From contig NZ_CADESW010000007.1 of the NCBI RefSeq assembly GCF_902830275.1, positions 186,001-250,000 on the forward strand: DNA of 64,000 nt, read 5' to 3'. The notes beneath the pieces are model-generated. The model was not told where the DNA came from. It saw only the letters and a list, made by a program, of their open reading frames with translations, and made no database searches. Position 1 is the first letter of the stretch. Every line of letters starts with the position of its first letter. Of this stretch, positions 41,198 through 51,156 are shown piece by piece. The DNA is from Burkholderia stagnalis (GTDB lineage Bacteria; Pseudomonadota; Gammaproteobacteria; Burkholderiales; Burkholderiaceae). The translations under genes were made by a program, and so were the position numbers.

Positions 41198-41237
41198 GCG
41201 GGCGGGGCCGGCGGACCTCCGCGACGGCCCCGCCCGC
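41198..41237. terminator. Bidirectional hairpin between convergent genes
   Basis: GCGGGCGGGGCCG (41198-41210) and CGGCCCCGCCCGC (41225-41237) form a perfect 13-bp stem, exactly in the 49-bp gap between the plus-strand membrane-protein gene and the minus-strand glycosyltransferase. There is no T tract, but its strength and position suggest it stops transcription both ways. Confidence 0.65.
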
Positions 41238-41243
41238 GCAACG

Positions 41244-44200
41244 CTACACAGTCGTCACATCGACGGGCGCATGCGCGCCCGCATTGCCACGATCCCCCGC
41301 CTCCATGATCAGCTTCCAGTCGAAGGCCGGCAGCGCGCACAGCTGCTCGACGGTCGATGCGTATTCCTGCGTCGTCGTGCCGAGGTAGCGCACCTTGTCG
41401 GTCCACCCGGGCAGCGCGGCCTGCGACGTGGTCACCACGACCGCCAGCAGATCCTGCTCCGGCAGCGCCGCGACTTCGTCGAGATTGAGCCGCACCTGCT
41501 CCAGGTCGCCGTGGGCGTCGAGGATCAGCACGCCGGGAATCGGCGCGTCCGTGCTTGCGGCCGGCGCGGCGGCAGGCTGGCCGGCGCATTGCAGATAGAC
41601 GTCGCGATAGCGCGGCAGCGCCTGCTGCAGCGCGTGATGCTTGCGCACCTTCGCCTGCGCGGTGCGGGCGATCCGGCGGCGCAGCGCGGGTTGCGCGATC
41701 AGCCGCTCGATCGCGTCGAGCCATGCCGCCGCCGTATCGTCGACGAGCAGGCCGTCGCAGCCGTCGTCGAGCGCGCAGCGATAGGCCGGCCGGTCGCTGA
41801 CGATCGTCGCGATGCCGGCCGCCGCGTATTCCTGCCACCGGATCGTGCTCTTGCCCGCGTTGTAGTCGGTGTCGGCGAGCGGCAGCAGCGCGATGTCCCA
41901 GCGCCGCTCCAGCAGGCGCTGCGCGTACGCGCGGTAGTCGGCGGCCGCGGGTGCGCAGGTGGCCGCCGGATGGGACGCCCAGCCGGCCGGCACGTGCGCG
42001 CCGATGAAGCAGATCCTCACCTTGCCCGGATGGCGCGCGCAGATCGCCTGCAGCGCCGCGTCGACGAGCGCGAAATTCTCGTCGCGCAGCGCCGCGCCGG
42101 CGATGCCGATCGTCACGTACGCATCGTCGCGCGCGGTCACCGGCTGATGGAAGCGATCGAAATCGACGCAGTCGGGCAGCACGTGCACGCGCGGGTTCGA
42201 CAGCCGGTAGCGGCCCGCGAGGAACGGCGTCGACACGATCACGGCCGCCGCGTTGAGCAGCGCGTACTCGAGCCCGGCGCGCGCCATGCCGCCCGGCGCG
42301 GCGAGCGGATGCGCGGCGGGCAGGTCGGTCAGCAGGTCGTCGGTTTCGTAGATCACCGGCTTCTTGAGACTGAAGATGGCCCGCAGGCCGTCGTCCGTCA
42401 GCACGCCGGGCGTCATCCGGTGCAGCAGGATGGCGTCGGCGTCAGCCAGCACGCTGCTGTCGATCCGGCCGTCGCGAATGCCCCAGACGAACTCCCACTC
42501 GTCGCGCAGCCGGTCGAACGGCTGCACGAGGCGAACCCGCGCCGACGCGCTTTCGGGCGGCTCGACCGAATACACGACGAGCCGCCTGCGGCGCGGCGCG
42601 GCGTCCGCGCTCGCGGCGCCGGGCGCCGGCGTCCGGTTCTGTTCCAGCAGCCGCGCATACAGCGCGCCGTGGCGCGCGGCGTTGCGGTTGACGTCGTGCC
42701 GCGCGCGGAGCGCGTCCTGCGCGGCCGCGGCGAGTTGCGCGCGCGCCTGCGGATGCTCGATCAGGTGCGCGATCGCGTCGACCCACGCGTCGGCGGCGTC
42801 GGCGACGAGCCAGCCGGTGCGGCCGTGGACGACCGCGCTGCCTGGCGCGGGCGCGGCGACGAGCACCGTGGCCGCGCCGGCCGCCGAGCATTCGAGCCAC
42901 GCGCGCGGCGGATCGTCGTCGCGCAGCGTGACCGGCGACGCGACCAGCGCAATGTCGAGGTCGGCGTGCTTCAACTGGTCCGCATAGGCGTCATAGGGCG
43001 CGGGCGCGGCGATCAGCGCGACGTCCGGATCGCCGTCCCAGCCGGCCGGCAGCGCCGGCCCGACGAACGACACCCGGAGCCTGCCCGGATACCGGCGGCG
43101 CAGCTCGGCCAGCGCCAGCCGGGCCTGTTCGAGACGGGGGCCGTCGAGCCCGGCGCCGGACACCGCGAGGTTCACGTGATCGCGCACGCCGGGCGCCGCG
43201 CGGTACAGCCGTTCGACGTCGATGTCGGTCGGCAGCACATGGACCGACGCGTTGACCTGCCGGTACTGCCGCGCCAGATCCTCCGACGGCACGACGAGCG
43301 CGTGCGCGCGCTGCGCGGCGTAGCGCACGTTCGCGCTGCGGCGCGCGTTGTCGGCGGCCCCGGGCGTGCCGGCGAGCAGCGTTTCGAGCGGGGCGTCGAT
43401 TTCGTGGACGATCGGCTTGCCGAGCGCGAACAGCTGTTCCAGCGCGGCCGGGGACAGCAGGCCCGGCGTGTCGCCCTGCAGCACGATCAGGTCGGCGCGC
43501 TGCAGCGCGTCCGCATCGATGCCGGCGTGCGTGACGGGAAAGCTCAATTCCCATTCGTGCGCCAGCCTGGCGAACGGCTGCACGAAGCGCACGCTGGCGC
43601 GCGCGTGCTCGGCCGGCTCGGCGGTCACGACCGCGAGGCGCTTGCGCGGCGAGGCCGGCTGGCGGCCGGCGGCGCCGGCCGCCACGGCCAGCGCGTCCAG
43701 TTCGTCCGCGCGGGCCTGGGTCTTGTCGATGAACGTCTGCAGCTGCCGCCAGAACGTCTCCTCTTCCTGCAGGTACGCGTCGCGCGCTTCATGAACGGTG
43801 GCCTTCGCGTGGGCGATCTCCTGTTCGTCGAGCGCCCACGCGATGCCCTTGCCGTCCATCACCCAGCGGTACGGCTCGGGCAGCGATGCGTCGTTCGGAA
43901 TGCACACCACCGGGCAACCGCACAGCAGCGCCTCGAATGCGGCGGTCGACCACTCGTACAGGTACACGCACTCGACCTGCCGGAACAGCGCCGCGAGTTC
44001 GTGCGCGGAGCGTTCCGGCACGCGATTGGATATCTCGATCGAATCGGCGGTGACGGGATGCAGGCTGCCGCCGCGTATCAGGTGCCGGTTGATGAAGACG
44101 GCCGTGCCGCTGCGGCGCGCGTCGTCGACGCCGTCGCTGTTGAAGATGCGCGTGTCGACCAGCGGCATGCGCAGCAGGTCCGCCTGCCATCCTGCGGGCA

Positions 44201-44609
44201 CCAGCGAGGGCCCGAACGTGAACACGAGGTCGCTCGGCTGCAGGTCGATCGCGTTGCCCTCGATGCGGCCGGGTTCGGCGAGCAGGTAGCGCGCGACGGT
44301 GCGCGTGCCGAACGGATTGCCGGAGACGATTTCCGGATAGACGGCGATCGCGCTGCGATTCGCGTCGGCGTGCGACTGCACGATGTCGTTGGTCAGCCGC
44401 GGCGTGCGCAGGTCCGGATGCATGCCATCCGTGTTGACATACGCTTCGTGGCCGAGCAGGTTCAGCACGTGGCACAGGTAGTGCATCGCGCGGACCCCGC
44501 CGGACGTCTGCCGGTATCTCGGCGCGCATACGTAGTACGGGTGGTCGAGCCGCGCAAAGATGCGCGACCCGCGGTGCGTCGGGCCGGAAGTCGGAATCGT
44601 CGTCGTCAT
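41244..44609 (-). CDS. Giant multi-module glycosyltransferase
   Basis: 1121 residues from the ATG at 44609. At least three glycosyltransferase-like modules follow one another: about 1-310 (YYVCAPRYRQTSGGVRAMHYLCHVLN; FEALLCGCPVVCIPND), about 322-665 and about 673-1020. The second and third are diverged copies: RLAVVTAEP...ASVRFVQPFARLAHEWE against RLVVYSVEP...ARVRLVQPFDRLRDEWE, each ending in a GT4-like donor site (AAGAATVLVAAPAPGS; AAAGIATIVSDRPAYR). The last 90 residues form a separate segment. It is the last gene of the sugar operon, coupled to the aminotransferase by ATGA. It probably extends a glycan made by this locus. Confidence 0.8.
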   Translation of the reverse strand: MTTTIPTSGPTHRGSRIFARLDHPYYVCAPRYRQTSGGVRAMHYLCHVLNLLGHEAYVNTDGMHPDLRTPRLTNDIVQSHADANRSAIAVYPEIVSGNPFGTRTVARYLLAEPGRIEGNAIDLQPSDLVFTFGPSLVPAGWQADLLRMPLVDTRIFNSDGVDDARRSGTAVFINRHLIRGGSLHPVTADSIEISNRVPERSAHELAALFRQVECVYLYEWSTAAFEALLCGCPVVCIPNDASLPEPYRWVMDGKGIAWALDEQEIAHAKATVHEARDAYLQEEETFWRQLQTFIDKTQARADELDALAVAAGAAGRQPASPRKRLAVVTAEPAEHARASVRFVQPFARLAHEWELSFPVTHAGIDADALQRADLIVLQGDTPGLLSPAALEQLFALGKPIVHEIDAPLETLLAGTPGAADNARRSANVRYAAQRAHALVVPSEDLARQYRQVNASVHVLPTDIDVERLYRAAPGVRDHVNLAVSGAGLDGPRLEQARLALAELRRRYPGRLRVSFVGPALPAGWDGDPDVALIAAPAPYDAYADQLKHADLDIALVASPVTLRDDDPPRAWLECSAAGAATVLVAAPAPGSAVVHGRTGWLVADAADAWVDAIAHLIEHPQARAQLAAAAQDALRARHDVNRNAARHGALYARLLEQNRTPAPGAASADAAPRRRRLVVYSVEPPESASARVRLVQPFDRLRDEWEFVWGIRDGRIDSSVLADADAILLHRMTPGVLTDDGLRAIFSLKKPVIYETDDLLTDLPAAHPLAAPGGMARAGLEYALLNAAAVIVSTPFLAGRYRLSNPRVHVLPDCVDFDRFHQPVTARDDAYVTIGIAGAALRDENFALVDAALQAICARHPGKVRICFIGAHVPAGWASHPAATCAPAAADYRAYAQRLLERRWDIALLPLADTDYNAGKSTIRWQEYAAAGIATIVSDRPAYRCALDDGCDGLLVDDTAAAWLDAIERLIAQPALRRRIARTAQAKVRKHHALQQALPRYRDVYLQCAGQPAAAPAASTDAPIPGVLILDAHGDLEQVRLNLDEVAALPEQDLLAVVVTTSQAALPGWTDKVRYLGTTTQEYASTVEQLCALPAFDWKLIMEAGDRGNAGAHAPVDVTTV

Positions 44610-45763
44610 CGGGTGCGGTAGAAATCGAAGACCACCTCGAGGATGCGGTCCTGTTCGGCTTCGGTCATGTCGTGGTACAGCGGCAGCCGCACGAGCCGGT
44701 CGGCGACGAGCTCCGTCACCGACATGCCGGACCCGCAGCGCCCGTAGCGCTGGCCGGCCGGCGAGCTGTGCAGCGGCACGTAATGGAACACGGCGTTCAC
44801 GCCCGCGTCGCGGATCTGCTGCAGCAGCGCGCTGCGCTCGGCGAGGTCGCGCGCGAGGAAATAGAACATGTGGCCGTTGCCGCGCTCGGCGAGCGAAATC
44901 GCGGGCAGCGCGATCAGCCCGTCCGCGTGCAGCGGCTGCAGCGCGTCCTGGTAGCGCTGCACGGTCGCGCGCCGCTGCGCGGTGATCACGTCCGCGTGCT
45001 CGAACTGCGCGTACAGGAATGCGGCGATCAGCTCGCCCGGCAGGAACGACGAGCCGACGTCGACCCACGTGTACTTGTCGACCTGCCCGCGGAAGAACTG
45101 GCTGCGGTTGGTGCCCTTCTCGCGGATGATCTCCGCGCGCTCGACGAGGCGCGGGTCGTTCACCAGCAGCGCGCCGCCTTCGCCCGAGATCACGTTCTTG
45201 GTCTCGTGGAAGCTGAGGCACGCGAGGTGTCCGAGGCTGCCGAGCGGCTTGCCGTTCCACGTCGACTGCAGCGCCTGCGCGGCGTCCTCGATCACCCACA
45301 GGCCGTGGTCCTCGGCGAGCTGGCCGATCGTGTCCATGTCGCACGCGACGCCCGCGTAGTGCACCGGCACGATCGCGCGGGTGCGCTCGGTGATGGCGGC
45401 GGCGACGAGCGTCTCGTCGAGGTTCAGCGTGTCGCGGCGGATGTCGACGAACACCGGGGTCGCGCCGCGCAGCACGAACGCGTTGGCGGTCGACACGAAC
45501 GTGTAGGACGGCATGATCACTTCGTCGCCGGGCTGCACGTCGGCGAGGATCGCGGCCATCTCGAGCGCGGCCGTGCACGAGTGCGTGAGCAGCGCGCGCC
45601 GGCAGCCGATGCGCGCCTCGAGCCACTGGTGGCACAGCTTCGTGAACGCCTGGTCGCCGGCGAGGCCGCCCTGCTCGACCGCTTTCGCGATGTAGTAGAG
45701 CTCCTTGCCGACCACGAACGGGCGGCCGAACGGAATGCAATCGAGGTTGGGTGGGCCGAACAT
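44606..45763 (-). CDS. DegT/DnrJ/EryC1 sugar aminotransferase (WecE/VioA-like)
   Basis: 385 residues. PLP lysine is Lys189 in SFHETKNVISGEGGAL; EVIMPSYTFVSTANAFVLRGATPVFVDI and VIEDAAQAL are further family motifs. It transfers an amino group to a 4-keto-6-deoxy nucleotide sugar, most like dTDP-4-keto-6-deoxyglucose. The product would be fucosamine-type (WecE) or viosamine-type (VioA); sequence reading cannot decide. Flagellin of B. cenocepacia is known to carry a viosamine-derived sugar, so a role in flagellin glycan synthesis fits. Confidence 0.9.
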   Translation of the reverse strand: MFGPPNLDCIPFGRPFVVGKELYYIAKAVEQGGLAGDQAFTKLCHQWLEARIGCRRALLTHSCTAALEMAAILADVQPGDEVIMPSYTFVSTANAFVLRGATPVFVDIRRDTLNLDETLVAAAITERTRAIVPVHYAGVACDMDTIGQLAEDHGLWVIEDAAQALQSTWNGKPLGSLGHLACLSFHETKNVISGEGGALLVNDPRLVERAEIIREKGTNRSQFFRGQVDKYTWVDVGSSFLPGELIAAFLYAQFEHADVITAQRRATVQRYQDALQPLHADGLIALPAISLAERGNGHMFYFLARDLAERSALLQQIRDAGVNAVFHYVPLHSSPAGQRYGRCGSGMSVTELVADRLVRLPLYHDMTEAEQDRILEVVFDFYRTR

Positions 45764-45909
45764 GGTCAGGGTCCTCGGAAAGTGACGGGCGATCGGCGGC
45801 GCGGCGCGGGACGCGTGCCGCTCAGGCGTCCCGGCGGGCCGCGATCGCGCGGGCGCACGGGCCGTCGCCGTGCGGTTTCATGTGCCGGGATGCATGCGCG
45901 GGCATCGCG

Positions 45910-46632
45910 TCACGCTCGCGGGCACAGCGCGTAGCGGCGCGCGTCGGGGCCGCAGTTGAACAGCACGTCGAGCACCGTCACGCCGTGCACGAACGCGCCC
46001 CACTGCTGCGGATACTCGGGATAGGCCGGGTAGTCGAACCAGCGCACCGCGACGTTCGCTTGCGCGAACAGGCTCTCGTCCAGATAGCTGCGCGCGGCCG
46101 GGCCCGACAGGTATTCGGTGGCGCCGGCCTGCACGCACAGGTTCAGCAGCTTCTCGGTGCGATCGCCGTGCAGGTCGTAGTCCGACGACGACGAGATGCG
46201 CGTGCCGATCTCGAGCTGCTCGTTGACCCACGTCAGCAGCGTGCGGTTCAGCTCGCTCAGCGTGTCGTACCGGCGGCCGACGTAGAGCGCCTCGAGCGCG
46301 TCCGCATAGCGCGCGAAGTGCGGCGCGCGCGCGTAGTTCTGCTGCAGCCGCTTCCAGTGCTGCGGCGCCCAGTCGGCGCCGTCGATCTCGGTTTCGCGGA
46401 TCGGCTGGTGATACTTGCCCTTCACCTTCACCGGCACGCTCAGCCATTGCACGCCCTGCGGCGTCTTGATCTGGTTGCGGTTGCGCCAGTCGCGGCGCGT
46501 GTACTGCGCGTCGTCGTACAGGATGAACTCGTCGCACGCGGCGATCAGGTCGAAGTAGCCCTTCCACGGGATGTAGTTCGACTGGAGGATCGCCACGCGC
46601 TTCGCGACGGGTCTCAGGGGCGTGCCGCTCAT
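45910..46632 (-). CDS. WbqC family protein
   Basis: 240 residues from the ATG at 46632. VAILQSNYIPWKGYFDLIAACDEFILYDDAQYTRRDWRNRNQIKTPQG is the WbqC signature. Such proteins occur in O-antigen and flagellin-glycan loci and are thought to modify or acylate amino sugars, without firm biochemistry that I know. The start overlaps the FAD oxidoreductase stop (ATGA); 146 bases separate its end from the aminotransferase. Confidence 0.9.
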   Translation of the reverse strand: MSGTPLRPVAKRVAILQSNYIPWKGYFDLIAACDEFILYDDAQYTRRDWRNRNQIKTPQGVQWLSVPVKVKGKYHQPIRETEIDGADWAPQHWKRLQQNYARAPHFARYADALEALYVGRRYDTLSELNRTLLTWVNEQLEIGTRISSSSDYDLHGDRTEKLLNLCVQAGATEYLSGPAARSYLDESLFAQANVAVRWFDYPAYPEYPQQWGAFVHGVTVLDVLFNCGPDARRYALCPRA

Positions 46633-48014
46633 GCCGGGATGTGGCCGTACCGGTACATGTCGACCAGCTCGGGCGGAATGCCCCAGTCGGTCGCGCCGAC
46701 CTGGTCGTGCAGCGCCTCGAGGTCCGCGCGCATCGAGCGCTGCAGCTGCTCGACCATGCGGTTGCGCGCCGGCTCGAAGTCGTGCTGGTACGCGGCGTTG
46801 ATCTGGTGCCGCACCGTCTTCGCGATCGCGGCCTCGCGCGTCATGTTGCGGATCAGCGGCCGCTCGGGCGCGAGTTCCGCGTAGCGCGGGTCGATCGGCT
46901 CGCCGCGCATCGCGGCGACGAGGTCGCGGCACAGCACCGGCGACAGGTGGAAGCCGTCGCGCTTGGTGCCGCCGAGGATCCACAGGTCGCGCACGCTGGT
47001 CTCGCCGAACAGCGGATACAGGTCGGACGTCATCGGCCGCCAGCCCACGTTCACGTTGACGAGGTTCGCGCGGTAGAACTTGCTGTTGATCTGGTCCATC
47101 GCCGCCTTCAGCAGCGAGTACGCGCTACCGACGTGGCCGTGGTCGATCGGCACCGGGCTGATGTAGTTGCTCGCGCCGATCAGCGTGCGGTCCGGCCCGT
47201 ACGGCGCCGAATACACGCCGCAGGCGAGGCCGCGGTTGGTCGTGCGGATGCAGTGCGTGTGCACGTGCTCCTTGCTCTGCAGCTCGACCGACATGCCGAT
47301 GCCGTAGAACAGCCGCTGCACCGGCAGCTCGGGCGCGCTCGCGCGCAGCACCTCGCCAAGGTTCGCGCCGTTGCAGAGCACGAAGCGGTCCGCGTCGAGC
47401 GTGCTGCCGTCGGACAGCCGCGCCGCGACGACGCGCCCGCCCGCGATGTCGAGCCGCTCGACTTCGGCATCGACGAGCGTCGTGTTGGCGGCCTGTGCGA
47501 CGGAGGCCGTCAGCGCGTCGAGAAACTGCTTCGGATTGACCCAGCCCTCGCGCTTCAGGTAGAGCGCGTTCAGCGCGCGATAGCGCGGGTCCGGGTGATA
47601 GTTCGGGATGCTTGACGGATCGACGGCCTCGCAAGGCTCCTCGAATTCGCGGCAGAAGCGCTTCACCGCCGCGAAGTTCTCATCGTCGAGCGCGTCGGTC
47701 GCCGCGTTGTTGAGCACGTACGTGCCGAACCCGTGGGCGACCTCGCGCGCCGGCGTGCAGATCTCGGCAAACACGCCGGGCCAGGCCGCCGTTGCCGCGC
47801 GGCTCAGCTCGAACTTGAAGCGGTCGAGCGGCGTGCCGAGCGAGTCGCCTTCGAGTTCGGTGAACGAGTTGAGCATCGCCGCCGCCGCGCGCGTCGCCGA
47901 GCCCGGGCGCAGCGCCGGGCCGACGATCACGAGCTCGACGCCCGGTTCCGCGCGTTGCCATGCCCGGGCCGTCATCAGCCCGAGGATGCCGTTGCCGAGG
48001 ATCGCGATCTTCAT
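46629..48014 (-). CDS. FAD-dependent oxidoreductase (DAO family)
   Basis: 461 residues. The N-terminal dinucleotide motif GNGILGLMTARAW (8-20) binds FAD; the C-terminal WILGGTKRDGFHLSPVLCRDLV is the second FAD contact of D-amino-acid-oxidase-like enzymes. The last 80 residues (RNMTREAAIAKTVRHQINAAYQHDF...) are an added helical part. Substrate unknown; the operon suggests a sugar or a small acyl/amino precursor. It begins directly at the stop of the methyltransferase gene. Confidence 0.82.
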   Translation of the reverse strand: MKIAILGNGILGLMTARAWQRAEPGVELVIVGPALRPGSATRAAAAMLNSFTELEGDSLGTPLDRFKFELSRAATAAWPGVFAEICTPAREVAHGFGTYVLNNAATDALDDENFAAVKRFCREFEEPCEAVDPSSIPNYHPDPRYRALNALYLKREGWVNPKQFLDALTASVAQAANTTLVDAEVERLDIAGGRVVAARLSDGSTLDADRFVLCNGANLGEVLRASAPELPVQRLFYGIGMSVELQSKEHVHTHCIRTTNRGLACGVYSAPYGPDRTLIGASNYISPVPIDHGHVGSAYSLLKAAMDQINSKFYRANLVNVNVGWRPMTSDLYPLFGETSVRDLWILGGTKRDGFHLSPVLCRDLVAAMRGEPIDPRYAELAPERPLIRNMTREAAIAKTVRHQINAAYQHDFEPARNRMVEQLQRSMRADLEALHDQVGATDWGIPPELVDMYRYGHIPA

Positions 48015-48800
48015 TTACTTGCGCCCCCGTCCGCCTTCCGGGAACGTCAGGTAGCACAGCGACGGATACGCCTGCGTGCGGTGGATCTGGTGCGGGATCT
48101 TGCCGAGCACCTTTTGCAGGTAGTGGATGCCTTCCGCGGGCGCCTGATGGCCGCGCATCAGTTGCCACATCGCGACCACGCCGCCCGGCACGAGCCGCTC
48201 GAGCACCGCTTCGAACGCCTGCTCCGTCGGGAGCGGCACGTTCAGGTCGAACCACGCGAGCGCGATCGTCTCGCCCGGGTGCGCTTCATTGAACGCGGCC
48301 AGCGTGTCGCGGCAGTCGCCTTCCCACACATGGTGCTTGCCGTTCACGTGGCCCATCGCGTTGTTGCGCTCGTGCAGCGACAGCAGCTTGCGCAGCAGGT
48401 CCGCGTAGCCGCTTTCCACCGAATAGGTGCCGTCGGAGAACAGCTTGCGATCGCGCGAGTCGTTATCCGAGAAGCCTGCGTAGCCGGTGAACGTATCGAA
48501 CGCGTGGATGCGGCGCTGGAAGTTCAGCGGCTCGAGGATCGCGCGGAAGTTCTCGCACAGCACCGCGGTCTGGCCGCGCCACGTGCCCATGTCGAGGATC
48601 GAGCCCGGCAGCTTCACGATCTGCTGGTACACCTCGAACGTGCCGAGGATCCGCGCGAGCAGCGAGCCGCGCACGAACAGGCCGAGCGAGCGCTCGAGTT
48701 CCTCGGGGGTCGCGGGATACGCGTGCAGCAGGTCGAACAGTTCGCGGCGCGCGGCGAGCTGGTCGTCGTTCGAGTTGGTGATGATGGAAGACTCGTGCAT
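48015..48800 (-). CDS. TylF/MycF-like SAM-dependent methyltransferase
   Basis: 261 residues. The SAM-binding motif is PGSILDMGTWRGQTAVL, followed by RIHAFDTFTGYAGFS, which is the TylF-type aspartate-rich region. LAWFDLNVPLPTEQAFEAVLERLVPGGVVAMWQL completes the class I fold. TylF-type enzymes O-methylate sugars; a glycan O-methylation fits the locus. First gene of the minus-strand sugar operon. Confidence 0.8.
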   Translation of the reverse strand: MHESSIITNSNDDQLAARRELFDLLHAYPATPEELERSLGLFVRGSLLARILGTFEVYQQIVKLPGSILDMGTWRGQTAVLCENFRAILEPLNFQRRIHAFDTFTGYAGFSDNDSRDRKLFSDGTYSVESGYADLLRKLLSLHERNNAMGHVNGKHHVWEGDCRDTLAAFNEAHPGETIALAWFDLNVPLPTEQAFEAVLERLVPGGVVAMWQLMRGHQAPAEGIHYLQKVLGKIPHQIHRTQAYPSLCYLTFPEGGRGRK

Positions 48801-49368
48801 ACAAAAGGCTCCAGGGGCTGAGGGTGAGACCGAACGAAGTGCCGTGGCGAAACGGGATCGCGTGCGCGACCGGCGTCCGATGCGGCAACCGGGCCCGTGC
48901 GCGTCGCGGCGCGCAAGCGGGGCGCCCGGTCGTTCGCACGGTGCAATCCGGTCATCTTTCTGCGATCAAGTCTATCGAGCGCCGTCAGGATCGAATGTCG
49001 GATTAGCGGCCCATTTCACCCCGCATTTCGATGGATGCAGGATGATCCGGCGCGGTTTTCGAGCGGCTTGCAGTCGCGGGAATAGCGACCAATTCCGGCA
49101 CCTGATCGCCGAATTGGAACGCGGCGCGCGCGAGGAGAATTCGGACACGTCGGGGACTGTCCGTGCGTGCCGCAGCAGCAGGCGCGTGAAGGCGCTGCGA
49201 CGCGATATCGACGGGTCATCCGTGCGCGGCGCCGCCCCCGGGGCGTTGCGAATCCGCGACCGGATGACGCGCCGCTCGCGCAATTTCCGGCAGCGCGCCC
49301 CGCGCGGCCGACGCGTCGGCGCAGGCCGCGTTTCGAACCCCGTATTGGCTAGCAGGACGACCGATCTC
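48801..49368. promoter_or_regulatory. Divergent promoter region of the two glycosylation operons
   Basis: 568 bases without a supported gene lie between the TylF-like gene (minus) and the first TPR glycosyltransferase (plus). Both operons must start here. It is less GC-rich in the middle (about 48950-49150). A 14-bp palindrome, GCCGACGCGTCGGC, sits at 49307-49320, 48 bases before the plus-strand start. I could not assign -35/-10 or sigma-54 boxes with confidence. Confidence 0.5.
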
Positions 49369-51156
49369 ATGATGCCCATTTCCCCCGCCACCGCCACGAT
49401 CGAGCACGCGCTGGCGCACCATCAGGCCGACCGCCTCGAAGAGGCCGAGACCCTGTACCGGCAGATCCTCGACGCCGATCCCCGGCACGCGGACGCGCTT
49501 CACCTCCTCGGCCTGATCGGCCATCAGTACGGGCGCTATCAGGAGGCCTCCGACCTGATCATGGCGGCGATCGGGATCCGGCCGGACGCGATCTACTACT
49601 ACAACCTCGGCAACGTGATGCAGGCGGACAACCGCCATGCCGCCGCCGCCGAGTGCTTCCGCCTCGCGATCGAGCTTCGGCCCGACTACGTCGACGCGTA
49701 CAACAACCTCGGCAACGCGCAGCGGCTCGCCGGCGACGCCCGCGCGGCCGTCGATGCGTTCTGCAAGGTCATCTCGCTGCAGGCGGACAACGCCAAGGCA
49801 TACAACAACCTTGCGAACGCGCTGTTCGACCTGAACGAGATTCCGGCCGCGCTCGAGGCGTACCAGCACGCGGTCGCGCTGCGCCCCGATCTGCCTGAGC
49901 CGCGCAGCAACCTGCTGTTCGCGAGCCACTGCAGCGAGGCGTTCGACCAAGACGCGTATCTCGCCGAGGCCGCACGCTACGACGAACTCGTCACGCGCCG
50001 CGCGAAGCCGTGGACGGACTGGCTCGTCGACCTGACCGCCCGCGTCGGGCGGCCGCTGAAGGTCGGCATCGTGTCGGGCGACCTCAAGTCGCACCCGGTC
50101 GGCTATTTCATCGAGAGCATGCTGAAGCACCTCGACGCGAACCGGGTCGAGATGCATGCGTACCCGACGCGCGACGTCGAGGACGATCTCACCGCCCGCA
50201 TCAAGCCGACCTTCTCGACGTGGACCTGCATCGCGGGCCTGAGCGACGAGGCGGCGGCCGCGCAGATCCGCGCAGACCGCATCGACGTGCTGCTCGACGC
50301 ATCGGGTCACACGATCTACAACCGCCTGCCGCTGTTCGCGTGGAAGCCGGCGCCGCTGCAGGCGAGCTGGCCCGGCTACTTCGCGAGCACCGGCGTGCGC
50401 GCGATCGACTACGTGATCGGCGACCGCCACGTGCTGCCGCCCGCCGAGGCCGCGCACTTCACCGAGCGGCCGTGGCATCTGCCGGACAGCTATCTGTGCT
50501 TCACGCCGCCGGCCGGTGCGATCGACGTCGGCGCGTTGCCGATGCTCGCGAACGGCCATCCGACGTTCGGCTATTTCGGCAAGCTCGCGAAGATCACCGA
50601 TCGCGTCGTCGCGGTCTGGTCGCGCGTGCTGCAGTCGGTCGCGGGCGCGAAGCTGTTCGTGAAGGCGGAGCATCTCGACGATCCGCGCGAACAGCAGGCG
50701 CTCGCCGCGCGCTTCGCGGCGCACGGCATCGACGCGCAGCGCCTGATCCTCGAAGGCCGCTCGCCGCGTGCCGAGTACCTGGCCGCGTACCGCCGCGTCG
50801 ACCTGATGCTGAGCCCGTTCCCGTACCCGGGCGGCACGACGACCGCCGAGGCGCTGTGGATGGGCGTGCCCGTGCTGTGCCGGCGCGGCGGCCGGTTCCT
50901 GTCGCATATCGCCGAGAGCCTGCTGCATGCGGCGCGGCTGCCCGAGTGGATCGCGGACGACGACGACGCGTATGTCGCGAAGGCCGTCGCGCAGGTCGGC
51001 AAGCCGGCCGAGCTGGCGGTGCTGCGCACGACGCTGCGCGCGCAGGTGCTCGCGTCGCCGCTGTGCGATGCGCCCCGCTTCGCCCGCAACTTCGAGGATG
51101 CGCTGCACGCGATGTGGGCGCGCCACGTCGACGCCGCGCCGGAAGCGTCCGCGTGA
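49369..51156 (+). CDS. SPINDLY/OGT-type TPR glycosyltransferase 1
   Basis: 595 residues from the first ATG of ATGATG at 49369. Residues 10-180 hold about five TPR units ([26 protein letters not shown] and similar). The GT41 catalytic part starts near 228: [18 protein letters not shown] with His242, then [35 protein letters not shown] and [21 protein letters not shown]41 enzymes attach a sugar from a nucleotide donor to Ser/Thr of proteins, with TPRs choosing the target. Next to fliC, flagellin is the probable substrate. It is shorter than its three paralogues. Confidence 0.88.
   Translation: MMPISPATATIEHALAHHQADRLEEAETLYRQILDADPRHADALHLLGLIGHQYGRYQEASDLIMAAIGIRPDAIYYYNLGNVMQADNRHAAAAECFRLAIELRPDYVDAYNNLGNAQRLAGDARAAVDAFCKVISLQADNAKAYNNLANALFDLNEIPAALEAYQHAVALRPDLPEPRSNLLFASHCSEAFDQDAYLAEAARYDELVTRRAKPWTDWLVDLTARVGRPLKVGIVSGDLKSHPVGYFIESMLKHLDANRVEMHAYPTRDVEDDLTARIKPTFSTWTCIAGLSDEAAAAQIRADRIDVLLDASGHTIYNRLPLFAWKPAPLQASWPGYFASTGVRAIDYVIGDRHVLPPAEAAHFTERPWHLPDSYLCFTPPAGAIDVGALPMLANGHPTFGYFGKLAKITDRVVAVWSRVLQSVAGAKLFVKAEHLDDPREQQALAARFAAHGIDAQRLILEGRSPRAEYLAAYRRVDLMLSPFPYPGGTTTAEALWMGVPVLCRRGGRFLSHIAESLLHAARLPEWIADDDDAYVAKAVAQVGKPAELAVLRTTLRAQVLASPLCDAPRFARNFEDALHAMWARHVDAAPEASA

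Noticed and set aside
41097..44621. 1174-codon plus-strand frame opposite the glycosyltransferase
   Set aside because: Shadow of the minus-strand gene; rich in Arg, His and Val with no motif, while the minus strand shows glycosyltransferase modules and an ATGA coupling.
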